Of a stretch of DNA of 64,000 nucleotides, positions 55,752-63,002 are shown one piece after another. Source of the DNA: Thermoplasmata archaeon (GTDB lineage Archaea; Thermoplasmatota; Thermoplasmata; Thermoplasmatales; Thermoplasmataceae); assembly GCA_021797355.1 (NCBI GenBank), contig JAJZZX010000001.1, forward strand, positions 186,001 through 250,000. Reading direction: 5' to 3'. A program made the position numbers and the translations under genes. The notes below the pieces were generated by a model. It did not search any database. It was not told the DNA's origin and saw only the letters and a program-made list of their open reading frames with translations. Each line of letters opens with the position of its first letter. The stretch's first letter is position 1.

Positions 55752-58090
55752 CCTGTGGGGCAGGCCGGATCGAATGTCGCCTCAAGCTTAAGATACTTGT
55801 CTGGGACCTTGGTAATTAGTTCTATGGTCTGCTTCTCTGCCTGAGGCTGCTTTGTCTCAATGGCCTTTTCCTTCTTCCTCGACTGCGTGCCTGAATACAG
55901 GACCTGCTCAGTCTTGCTTCTGTCCCTGTACACTGTGATTCCCTTGCAGTGAAGTTCATGTGCCATGAGGTAAGCCTTAGCTATATCCTCTGGGGTGGCG
56001 GTTGACGGAAGATTGATTGTCTTTGATACGCCGGAATCACAATACCTCTGGAAAGTTGCTTGCATGAGTACATGCCACTCAGGGTCAATTTCATGTGCAG
56101 TTACAAATATCCTCTTTATGTCGTCTGGCAGGGAAATGTCGTGAAGATTGCCGGTCTTGGCAACCTCATGCATCAGCTCCTCGCTATACAGGTTTCTGTC
56201 TCTCAGCATCTGCTCGAATATTGGATTCACCTCCATGAGCTCCTGCCCATTAAGTACGTGCCTTACAAAGGCAAGCGCAAAGAGTGGCTCTATTGAGGAT
56301 GAGCAGTTCGCTATTATTGAGATAGTTCCGGTTGGGGCAATTGTCGTTGTCGTGGAGTTTCTCATCTTGATCCCGTCCTTTTCGTAGAGGGAGCCATACC
56401 ATCCAGGGAAAACGCCCCTTTCCTCGGCCAGAATCCTTGATTCAGCATGGGATTCCTGCTCCAGAAAACTCATGACCCTCTCGCCCATCTCAAGGCCATC
56501 GCCGCTGTTGTACGGAATGCCTAAAAGCACTAGAAGATCGGCAAAGCCCATGTAGCCAAGCCCGATCTTTCTTGTGGTCCTGGCCATCTTCTCTATCTTA
56601 TCAACAGGGAATTTGTTAGCATCAATCACATCGTCCAGAAACTTTGTGGATAGCCTTATTACGTCCCTAAGGTGATCCCAGTCCACTTTTCCATCCTTTA
56701 CGAACTTGCTCAGGTTTATCGAGCCAAGATTGCAGGGCTCATAGGGCATTAGCGGCTGTTCTCCGCATGGGTTTGTCGCCTCGATCTCGGCTATGTGCTT
56801 GACAGGATTCTTCCTGTTTATCTCGTCCAGAAATATGAGACCGGGATCAGCCGTCTGCCAGGCCTTATTAATGATGGTATCCCACATGCTCCTGGCCTTG
56901 ATCCTGTTGACGATTTTCCCGCTCCTAGGACTCCTGAGTTCCACGTACTCATCAGCATCGAGCTTTTCAAAGAACTCATCTGTCATCCCAACGGAGATGT
57001 TGAAGTTGCTCAGTACAGTGTTTTCGGAGTCCTTGCTCATTATGAACTCCATTATATCGGGGTGGTCAAAGCGGAGTATCCCCATATTTGCACCCCTTCT
57101 CTTGCCGCCTTGCTTTATTACGTCTGTTGTTGTGTCAAAAATTTTCATGAAGGAGACAGGACCGGATGCCACACCCTTAGTAGAACCGACTAGATCATCC
57201 TTCTCCCTTAGCCTGGAGAATGAGAAGCCAGTACCTCCCCCGGATTTGTGTATCATGGCCTGATACTTCAGGGCATCAAATATTTCCTCTATGCTGTCTC
57301 CAACTGGAAGTACGAAGCACGCAGAGAGCTGGCCGAGCCTGGCTCCAGCATTCATCAATGTGGGAGAATTCGGGACAAACTCAAGCTTGGTCATTACATC
57401 ATAATACTGATCCATGATCTCCTGAGCAGATGTTGGTTTTGTGTGAACAAAATCAATGAATTCTTCAAATGTGCCAGTCAACTGTCCCTCGTTCTTGAGA
57501 TGGTTGAAGGCCCTTTCAAGGATTTCCATCTGAGTGGGCATCAGATTTCCCATGATTTTTCCAGACTTTGGGGTTTTGCCGGTCTTCTGGAAGTTCCTGT
57601 AATCGTAGAGGAGATTCACGATTCCAACGTGGTTTGCAACTCTCCTGAACATCTGGCTTGGAGTCTCAACAATCTTGCCATCCTCATCCTTGAGAAGGTA
57701 TCTTGCTTCCAGAGTCTTTATTGCATTTATAGATAGCTTCAGGTCATCCCTGACACCAATTCTCTCCTTTTCCTCCCTTATTGTGCGCCTCTTCTCCCTG
57801 TAAAGTATGTATGCTTTTGCAACCTCATTATATCTGTTTCCCTTTTTTGAGGAAGACATCAGAACCTGCTCTACTTTGTCCTGTATTTGCTCGACTGTGG
57901 GTTTCAGTGTTTCCTTTTCGACCTCGCTTATCACCCGGTCGGCAATTTCGTCAGCTTCTTTCATTGATCCAGCTTTGACAGAAAGCATGGCCTTGTAGAT
58001 TGCCCTTGATATCTTTGTCTTATCAAAATCAACTTCGCTGCCGTCCCTCTTTATGATCCTCTTGATCTTGTATTCATGTTCCGAAATCAT
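55736..58090 (-). CDS. nrdJ: adenosylcobalamin-dependent ribonucleotide reductase (class II)
   Basis: A 784-residue class II reductase that makes deoxynucleotides with a B12-derived radical. The N-terminal ATP-cone is at about residues 8-100 (KRIIKRDGSEVDFDKTKISRAIYKAM). The barrel contains LSACFVLPVGDSIEEIFDAL (redox Cys), HKSGGGTGFSFSRLR, ATNPCGEQPLMPYEPCNLGSINLS (radical Cys and Glu) and APTGTISIIANCSSSIEPLFA. The C terminus ACPTGKCDK provides the Cys pair that re-reduces the active site. GAGGTT before the ATG is a Shine-Dalgarno. Unlike most first genes here, it has a long structured leader, described separately. Confidence 0.95.
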   Translation of the reverse strand: MISEHEYKIKRIIKRDGSEVDFDKTKISRAIYKAMLSVKAGSMKEADEIADRVISEVEKETLKPTVEQIQDKVEQVLMSSSKKGNRYNEVAKAYILYREKRRTIREEKERIGVRDDLKLSINAIKTLEARYLLKDEDGKIVETPSQMFRRVANHVGIVNLLYDYRNFQKTGKTPKSGKIMGNLMPTQMEILERAFNHLKNEGQLTGTFEEFIDFVHTKPTSAQEIMDQYYDVMTKLEFVPNSPTLMNAGARLGQLSACFVLPVGDSIEEIFDALKYQAMIHKSGGGTGFSFSRLREKDDLVGSTKGVASGPVSFMKIFDTTTDVIKQGGKRRGANMGILRFDHPDIMEFIMSKDSENTVLSNFNISVGMTDEFFEKLDADEYVELRSPRSGKIVNRIKARSMWDTIINKAWQTADPGLIFLDEINRKNPVKHIAEIEATNPCGEQPLMPYEPCNLGSINLSKFVKDGKVDWDHLRDVIRLSTKFLDDVIDANKFPVDKIEKMARTTRKIGLGYMGFADLLVLLGIPYNSGDGLEMGERVMSFLEQESHAESRILAEERGVFPGWYGSLYEKDGIKMRNSTTTTIAPTGTISIIANCSSSIEPLFALAFVRHVLNGQELMEVNPIFEQMLRDRNLYSEELMHEVAKTGNLHDISLPDDIKRIFVTAHEIDPEWHVLMQATFQRYCDSGVSKTINLPSTATPEDIAKAYLMAHELHCKGITVYRDRSKTEQVLYSGTQSRKKEKAIETKQPQAEKQTIELITKVPDKYLKLEATFDPACPTGKCDK

Positions 58091-58107
58091 ATAGTCAACC
58101 TCATTGT

Positions 58108-58121
58108 TGGTAACGTTGCCA
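58108..58121. promoter_or_regulatory. TGGTAA-CG-TTGCCA inverted repeat before the nrdJ Shine-Dalgarno
   Basis: The 14 bases TGGTAACGTTGCCA are symmetric except for one pair. They lie about 18 bases upstream of the nrdJ ATG and just 5' of its Shine-Dalgarno on the minus strand. The half-site TGGTAA is the same as in the larger repeat at 58212-58239, which suggests one protein binding both, or a small hairpin near the ribosome site. Confidence 0.45.
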
Positions 58122-58132
58122 TTTGTTGGATG

Positions 58133-58209
58133 TTACTAAATCCTTTTATGACCCGATGTGGTCATAACTGAGAATCATTGATGACTATCAGTGTATAAGG
58201 ATTTAGTAA
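58133..58209 (-). ncRNA. candidate structured RNA (three-way junction) in the nrdJ 5' leader
   Basis: Three helices abut almost without gaps. P1 is a perfect 13 base pairs (58197-58209 with 58133-58145). P2 is an 11-pair hairpin with one mismatch (58182-58192 with 58167-58177, four-base loop). P3 is a perfect seven-pair hairpin (58160-58166 with 58147-58153, six-base loop). P2 and P3 touch directly; the other junctions are one and four bases. One P2 pair is G-U on the minus strand but A-C on the plus strand, favouring transcription with nrdJ. It does not look like the known cobalamin riboswitch. Function is unknown; cis-regulation of nrdJ is the inference. Confidence 0.6.
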
Positions 58210-58211
58210 AC

Positions 58212-58252
58212 AACATGGTAACGAGACTTTTACCATGTTTGATAATATAAAA
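58212..58252 (-). promoter_or_regulatory. nrdJ promoter with palindrome over the predicted start site
   Basis: On the minus strand a purine-rich element (GGGAAA) is followed by TTTTATATT (58244-58252), a good BRE/TATA pair. It predicts transcription from about 58223. A perfect ten-base inverted repeat AACATGGTAA-N8-TTACCATGTT (58212-58239) is centred at 58225-58226, right on that start, as expected of a repressor site. The resulting leader to the ATG at 58090 would be about 130 bases. Confidence 0.6.
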
Positions 58253-58444
58253 TTTCCCATCAGCTCTCTCAATTGTATAGCAATTCTATTTACACTATAA
58301 CTAATATCAAACTATCAATTCGTTTCAACACCCTCTTCATCAATTACAGGAAAGGTCGTAAAAGATTTTATAAAATGACGTTAATAATATGGTGCATTAT
58401 GAGTAACTTCAAATGTTAATATGAAAGATAGTGATATTTGCATC
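58253..58444. promoter_or_regulatory. upstream region of ftcD
   Basis: This AT-rich stretch is between the nrdJ promoter and ftcD. ATGTTAATATG at 58412-58422 is placed to drive a leaderless ftcD transcript starting at 58445. Another TATA-like AGATTTTATAAAATG at 58363-58377 has only a six-codon frame behind it (58399). No gene is seen. Confidence 0.45.
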
Positions 58445-59344
58445 ATGAAACTTGTGGAATGCGTACCTAACTTCAGCGAGGGGCGCAACAGAAGCATTGT
58501 CGATGAGATAGTATCAGCGATCAGCAAGGTCCCGACAGTAAAAATTCTTGATGTGGAGATGGACGAAAACCATAACAGATCAGTTGTCACATTCCTAAGC
58601 GATGCAACAACCGCTGTGGAAGCAGCATTCAATGGAATCAAGAAGGCGGGGGAACTCATAGATCTCAACCACCACAGGGGAGAACATCCTAGGTTTGGGG
58701 CTTCAGATGTCATTCCTTTTGTACCCATTTCAAATGTTACAATGAAGGAATGCGTGGACTTGGCTTTGAAACTAGGAAAGCGGGTGGGTGAGGAGCTTGG
58801 GATACCGGTATACATGTACGGTGAGGCTGCCCTAGTTGAGTCACGGCGGAATCTAGAAAACATCAGGACCAAATCATTCCAGTTTGAGCAGCTTAAGGAT
58901 GCCATAGGGACGGATCAATGGAAGCCGGATTTCGGCCCTCAACGCTTGGGAGGTGCCGGGGCAAGCATTATTGGGGCAAGAGATTTCCTGATCGCATACA
59001 ATGTTAACCTAAACACCACAGACCTGGAAACAGGGAAGAAGATCGCCAGAGCACTTCGGGCTAAAGATGGCGGGTTGACGTTTGTCAAATCGCTGGCATT
59101 TTTCCTGAAGGACAAAAACAAGGTACAGATATCCATGAACCTGACTAATTTTAGGAAGACGCCAATATACAGGGCCTACGAACTAGTAAAACTCGAGGCA
59201 TTGAGATATGGAATATCTGTGGCGGAATCTGAGATAGTTGGGCTCACCCCTCTTGATGCCATAGTTGAATCAGCATCCTTTTATCTGCAGATGAACAGCT
59301 TCAATCCTGGTCAGATACTGGAAACAAAGATGTGGGGTGAATAA
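58445..59344 (+). CDS. ftcD: glutamate formiminotransferase
   Basis: The formiminotransferase moves the formimino group from N-formimino-glutamate (from histidine) to tetrahydrofolate. The 299-residue protein has both folate-domain halves. Landmarks are KLVECVPNFSEGRN at the N terminus, HHRGEHPRFGASDVIPFVPI with catalytic His residues, LGIPVYMYGEAAL, and RLGGAGASIIGARDFLIAYNVNL. The frame begins at 58421, but homology and the TATA position favour ATG 58445. It is followed directly by the separate cyclodeaminase gene (stop and start adjoin); in vertebrates the two are fused. Confidence 0.93.
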   Translation: MKLVECVPNFSEGRNRSIVDEIVSAISKVPTVKILDVEMDENHNRSVVTFLSDATTAVEAAFNGIKKAGELIDLNHHRGEHPRFGASDVIPFVPISNVTMKECVDLALKLGKRVGEELGIPVYMYGEAALVESRRNLENIRTKSFQFEQLKDAIGTDQWKPDFGPQRLGGAGASIIGARDFLIAYNVNLNTTDLETGKKIARALRAKDGGLTFVKSLAFFLKDKNKVQISMNLTNFRKTPIYRAYELVKLEALRYGISVAESEIVGLTPLDAIVESASFYLQMNSFNPGQILETKMWGE

Positions 59345-59965
59345 ATGGAGGATTTTGACAGTTTTCTGGAGAGATTGGCCTCTCCCAGCCCAGCCCCTGG
59401 AGGGGGAGCTGCCAGCGCTGCAGTGGGTGTTATAGCCAGCAACCTTATCTCAATGGTTGCAGGCCTAACCAAGGGAAAAAAAGGTTACGAAGAAAAGCAG
59501 AAGATAATTGATCATGCTTTGGAGAGAAGCCGCATACTTTCCAGTGAATTTAGAAACCTTATGGCTGAAGATGAAGACGCTTTCAACAGACTCTTTGCTG
59601 CATGGAAAATGCCTAGAACTACCAATCAGGAAAAAGAAGAAAGGAAAAATGCAATGGAAGAAGCATCCAGGCTCGCAATAAGGACTCCTTGGAGGATTGC
59701 CAGGGCTGCAAGGGAAGTTATAACACTCGGGGAAAGTATGGCGTCCTCGGGCATCGCCAGTGCAGTGACTGATGCAGGTTCAGCACTGGAATTCGCCTTT
59801 GCTGCAATAAAATCAGCCATCCTCAACATAGAGATAAACATAAAATCCATGCAGGACAAGAATTTTACAGATGGTGAGAAGCTGAAAATTCGCCTATTCA
59901 TGGAGGATTCCTTAGCAGCTTACGAACATGGGATGGATACAGTGAGAAGGAGGATGACATCTTGA
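59345..59965 (+). CDS. fchA: formimidoyltetrahydrofolate cyclodeaminase
   Basis: A 206-residue all-helical enzyme that turns formimino-THF into methenyl-THF and ammonia. The family signature is LASPSPAPGGGAASAAVGVIASNLISMVAGLT, followed by the AEDEDAFNRLFAAWKMP segment and TDAGSALEFAFAAIKSAILNIEIN. Together with FtcD it feeds the one-carbon unit of histidine into the folate pool. It starts immediately after the ftcD stop and its own stop overlaps the dehydratase start, so three genes form one operon. Confidence 0.93.
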   Translation: MEDFDSFLERLASPSPAPGGGAASAAVGVIASNLISMVAGLTKGKKGYEEKQKIIDHALERSRILSSEFRNLMAEDEDAFNRLFAAWKMPRTTNQEKEERKNAMEEASRLAIRTPWRIARAAREVITLGESMASSGIASAVTDAGSALEFAFAAIKSAILNIEINIKSMQDKNFTDGEKLKIRLFMEDSLAAYEHGMDTVRRRMTS

Positions 59966-61182
59966 GAAATGGCTTGCCGGAGTTGGCTGACATAAGATCG
60001 GCTCAGGAATTCTTGGCTGGAAAAGTCAACAGAACCGAACTGCATCATTCGACCACATTCAGCCAGATGCTTGGAGGTGACATTTATTTCAAGATGGAGA
60101 ACCATCAGAAAACTGGTTCCTTCAAGGCAAGGGGAGCTATGTATCGCGTGTCAAAACTTACTCCCCAGGAAAGGGAACGGGGAATAATTACTGCCAGTTC
60201 CGGAAACCATGCCCAGGGGGTTGCATATGCTGCGATGTATAACAGGCTAAGTGCAAAGATAGTGATGCCTGAATACACGGTACCGGCTAAAATCAATGCA
60301 GTTCAGGGTTATGGGGCGGAGGTCGTGCTCATGGGCCACGATTATTCAGAGGCCCGGGATGCAGCTGAACAGATAAGAATCCGGGAAGGGAGAACATTCA
60401 TCGAAGCATTCAACGATCCATATGTAATAGCAGGGCAGGGGACAATAGGTCTTGAGATACTCAATGATATTCCGGATGTTAACAGGATCATTGTGCCAGT
60501 CGGCGGAGGAGGGCTGATTTCAGGTATAGCCATATCCGCAAAAAGCATCAATCCAAGCGTGAGCATAATTGGGGTGGAGTCTGAGCTTTCTGATTCCATG
60601 AAGAAGTCCCTGGAACAAGGCCGGATTGTTGCACATACCAGTGGAGACAGCATCGCAGATGGAATTTCTGTGAAGTATCCTGGCGATCTTACTTTCAATG
60701 CAGCCAGGGAATATGTCGACGACATAGTAACTGTAAGTGATGAAATCATAGCTCTGGCAATATATAAGCTGCTTGAACGCAACAAGACACTTGTTGAGCC
60801 CTCAGGAGCGGCAGCCTTGGCTGCAATAATGGATCACAAAGTCAATGTCACCAAGGGAAAGACTGCTGTAATACTATCTGGCGGAAACATGAACTTCCTT
60901 CTTCTTTCAAAGATCATCTACAAGTCCATGGAGATAGAATCTAAACTTGTGCGGATTGAATTCAAGATTCCAGACAGGCCAGGGACCCTCTTCCGAATAT
61001 CATCCGCCATTTCTGAATCCGGCGGGAACATATTTCATGCAGAGGTAGACAATCTTGCTAGAGACACACCAGTCGGGTACCAGACAGTCACATTCACAGT
61101 GAATGTCAGGGACGAGAAACATCTTTCCTCGATGCTTGAGAGAATAAGGGGGCTTGGTTTCAAATTCGAACTTGTCACATGA
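59962..61182 (+). CDS. ilvA: threonine dehydratase (with ACT domain)
   Basis: A PLP enzyme of 406 residues that deaminates threonine (or serine) to the 2-oxoacid. PLP Lys55 is in KTGSFKARGAMYRV, the phosphate loop in VPVGGGGLISGIAI, and the Ser-containing C-terminal cofactor site in VILSGGNMNFLL. An ACT-type regulatory domain occupies about residues 325-405 (VRIEFKIPDRPGTLFRISSAISESGGNIFHAEV). The start is TTG, overlapping the fchA stop, with a strong Shine-Dalgarno AAGGAGGATG (59947-59956). It may be catabolic, given its partners. Confidence 0.92.
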   Translation: MRNGLPELADIRSAQEFLAGKVNRTELHHSTTFSQMLGGDIYFKMENHQKTGSFKARGAMYRVSKLTPQERERGIITASSGNHAQGVAYAAMYNRLSAKIVMPEYTVPAKINAVQGYGAEVVLMGHDYSEARDAAEQIRIREGRTFIEAFNDPYVIAGQGTIGLEILNDIPDVNRIIVPVGGGGLISGIAISAKSINPSVSIIGVESELSDSMKKSLEQGRIVAHTSGDSIADGISVKYPGDLTFNAAREYVDDIVTVSDEIIALAIYKLLERNKTLVEPSGAAALAAIMDHKVNVTKGKTAVILSGGNMNFLLLSKIIYKSMEIESKLVRIEFKIPDRPGTLFRISSAISESGGNIFHAEVDNLARDTPVGYQTVTFTVNVRDEKHLSSMLERIRGLGFKFELVT

Positions 61183-61447
61183 TTACCCTGAAATCTTCAA
61201 GATTCCCTATTTCATCAACGTCAGAATGATATCTCTCCACACGGGCCGGAAATAGTTCTGTGCAGCACATCTGTATTAGTCTCTGCACAACATGCTCCTC
61301 ACCTTCCATGTGGGCCTCAACACTGCCATCTTCCAGGTTTTTCACCCATCCGTACACGCCAGTTTTCTGGGCCAGGTTAGCCACATTCCTCCTGAAATTT
61401 ACTCCCTGTACCTGCCCATAGAATCTCACACGCCTTGCCACCTTCAT
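61175..61447 (-). CDS. acyP: acylphosphatase
   Basis: A 90-residue ferredoxin-like-fold hydrolase of acyl phosphates. The active-site Arg lies in VRFYGQVQGVNFRRNVANLAQ and the catalytic Asn in GVYGWVKNLEDGSVEAHMEGE. The length and both motifs are canonical. It lies nine bases downstream of the DRG-type GTPase gene on the same strand, and its 3' end overlaps the convergent dehydratase gene by eight bases. Confidence 0.93.
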   Translation of the reverse strand: MKVARRVRFYGQVQGVNFRRNVANLAQKTGVYGWVKNLEDGSVEAHMEGEEHVVQRLIQMCCTELFPARVERYHSDVDEIGNLEDFRVIM

Positions 61448-61455
61448 AACATCAC

Positions 61456-62541
61456 TTAGTTCCTGCTTATTATCGTTATAATGTCCCCATCAAGGAGCTC
61501 ATAATCTAAGCCAACACGCAATTCTGCCTGTTTTCTCTGTGGGCCCGAAAGTATTGCATACCTATATGATTCAAGCATCTCCCTGCTTATTTTCCTAACA
61601 ACGTCTCTGACTAGTGCTCCCTTGCGCAACACGAGGGGCCTTTCCAGATCTACGTAACCTGATTTTTCCCGCAGGAAAACCCTTATGAGCGACAGAGCCT
61701 GATATATTTCCTCCTTGAGTTCAGGAATCCCCTTCTTTGTTGCTGCAGATACCTCAATTACCTTGCCCATTTTCCTCAGATCCTCTATGTCCTGGTCGCT
61801 GTGCGGAAGATCAATCTTGTTCACAACAAATATACCAGGAATGTAAACAGTGTGTCCTTTGAGATGGTCAATGAGATCATCGGAGTCGATGCTTTCTCTT
61901 ATGAAAACATCTGCATTTGTCACCTTGAATTCCTTGAGGATTTCCCGGATCTGGCTGTCGTCCACAGCCACGTTTCTTGGCTTGTGGATTCTGATGCCCC
62001 CGCTGTTGGATTTCTTTATTGAGATATTTTTCTGCTTTCTGTTCAGAACAATGCCAGCCCGATGCAGCTCATTAACAATCCTGTCCACGCCTTTCACCTG
62101 AACATCGGTAACTACCACAACCAGATCAGCACTCCTTACCATGCTCAGGATCTCACGTCCTCTGCCAGATCCGGTGGCAGCATTCTCTATTATGCCAGGA
62201 AGATCAAGAATCTGTATTTGGGCCCCATTGTAACTCATTATGCCCGGCACTACCTTCAGGGTCGTAAAGGCAAAGTTCCCAGTCTCGCTTCTCTGAGATG
62301 TAAGGTCATTCAGTAAGCTTGATTTGCCTACGTTGGGGAATCCTACCAGGGCTACGGTGGAATCTCCTGTCTTTGGAATGGCAAAACCCTCACCTCCGCC
62401 TTTTTTTTGGGAAAGAAGCTCGATTTCAAGTCTGGACATCTTGGCTTTCAGGAGTCCTATGTGCTTTTCAGTGGCCTTATTATACTCGGTTTTCTTGAGT
62501 TCTTCCTCAATCTCCTTAATTCTGTCCTGAATGGTAGCCAT
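61456..62541 (-). CDS. DRG/Obg-family GTPase
   Basis: A 361-residue translation-associated GTPase, homologous to eukaryotic DRG proteins. An N-terminal helical domain (RIKEIEEELKKTEYNKATEKHIGLLKAKM) precedes the G domain with G1 GFPNVGKSSLLNDLT, G2/G3 TTLKVVPGIMSYNGAQIQILDLPG and G4 VVNKIDLP. A C-terminal TGS domain follows (VFLREKSGYVDLERPLVLRKGALVRDVV...). The G domain is interrupted by the DRG-type insert (residues about 170-215). It probably contacts ribosomes. It is likely cotranscribed with acyP. Confidence 0.93.
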   Translation of the reverse strand: MATIQDRIKEIEEELKKTEYNKATEKHIGLLKAKMSRLEIELLSQKKGGGEGFAIPKTGDSTVALVGFPNVGKSSLLNDLTSQRSETGNFAFTTLKVVPGIMSYNGAQIQILDLPGIIENAATGSGRGREILSMVRSADLVVVVTDVQVKGVDRIVNELHRAGIVLNRKQKNISIKKSNSGGIRIHKPRNVAVDDSQIREILKEFKVTNADVFIRESIDSDDLIDHLKGHTVYIPGIFVVNKIDLPHSDQDIEDLRKMGKVIEVSAATKKGIPELKEEIYQALSLIRVFLREKSGYVDLERPLVLRKGALVRDVVRKISREMLESYRYAILSGPQRKQAELRVGLDYELLDGDIITIISRN

Positions 62542-62597
62542 TAATGTGGCACCTAATGGGGAAGTAGTTTAAATTCATGCAGTTTGAATTTCCTCAT

Positions 62598-62960
62598 TTA
62601 TTTGTCAGCAATCTCGTCCAGCCCAGCTGCAAGGTCTTCAATGGACGGGATCAGGTAATCCAGCACTTCCCTTACCAGCTTCAGCGGTTCACTGTGATCA
62701 AGAAGGAATTCCTTGCCCCTGTGGGTTATGGAATATATCTTAACCGTCCTGTTCTTGACAGTACATTCTTCCTTGACCTCTATGAATCTCCTCCTGAGCA
62801 TTGAAGTCAGCAAAACGTAGATGGTGCCGGGAGCAATCCTGCGTTTCAACCTTTCAGACACAACCTGCTGGAGGGCATACCCATGCAGGTCGTGGCGCGA
62901 CAGCTGATCGAGCACCAGCAGCGTCATTATTCCGCGCAGAATCTTTTCCCTTTCCATCAT
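62598..62960 (-). CDS. PadR-family transcriptional regulator
   Basis: A PadR-type winged-helix protein of about 120 residues. The DNA-binding part is ILRGIMTLLVLDQLSRHDLHGYALQQVVSERLKRRIAPGTIYVLLTSMLRRRFIEVKEE, then RTVKIYSITHRGKEFL, with the C-terminal dimerisation helix LKLVREVLDYLIPSIEDLAAGLDEI. The frame opens at 62993, but the first codons overlap the promoter, so ATG 62960 or 62957 (MEREKILRG) is used. It is divergent from an MFS carrier 42 bases away, a common PadR-efflux arrangement. Confidence 0.88.
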   Translation of the reverse strand: MMEREKILRGIMTLLVLDQLSRHDLHGYALQQVVSERLKRRIAPGTIYVLLTSMLRRRFIEVKEECTVKNRTVKIYSITHRGKEFLLDHSEPLKLVREVLDYLIPSIEDLAAGLDEIADK

Positions 62961-63002
62961 AATGTACATAATGATTAAATAGAATATATACATTACTTAT
63001 AG
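62961..63002. promoter_or_regulatory. shared PadR / MFS promoter with ATGTACAT palindrome
   Basis: Only 42 bases separate the two start codons. They hold an AT-rich core usable as a TATA box in both directions (about 62974-62993). A perfect eight-base palindrome ATGTACAT (62962-62969) lies next to the regulator's start. PadR proteins often bind ATGT...ACAT elements, so this is a plausible operator. Confidence 0.5.

Noticed and set aside
58091-58240. Classical cobalamin riboswitch upstream of nrdJ
   Set aside because: I looked for a B12-box-like conserved core and the large multi-branched architecture; the element is too small and its helices do not match. It is reported as a different structure.
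58399-58419. Six-codon frame (ATG...TAA) after a TATA-like box upstream of ftcD
   Set aside because: Too short to support as a leader peptide; no attenuator-like structure follows it.
58091-58444. Replication origin in the palindrome-rich region
   Set aside because: No Orc1/Cdc6 gene nearby, no series of origin-recognition-box-like repeats; the palindromes fit transcriptional control better.
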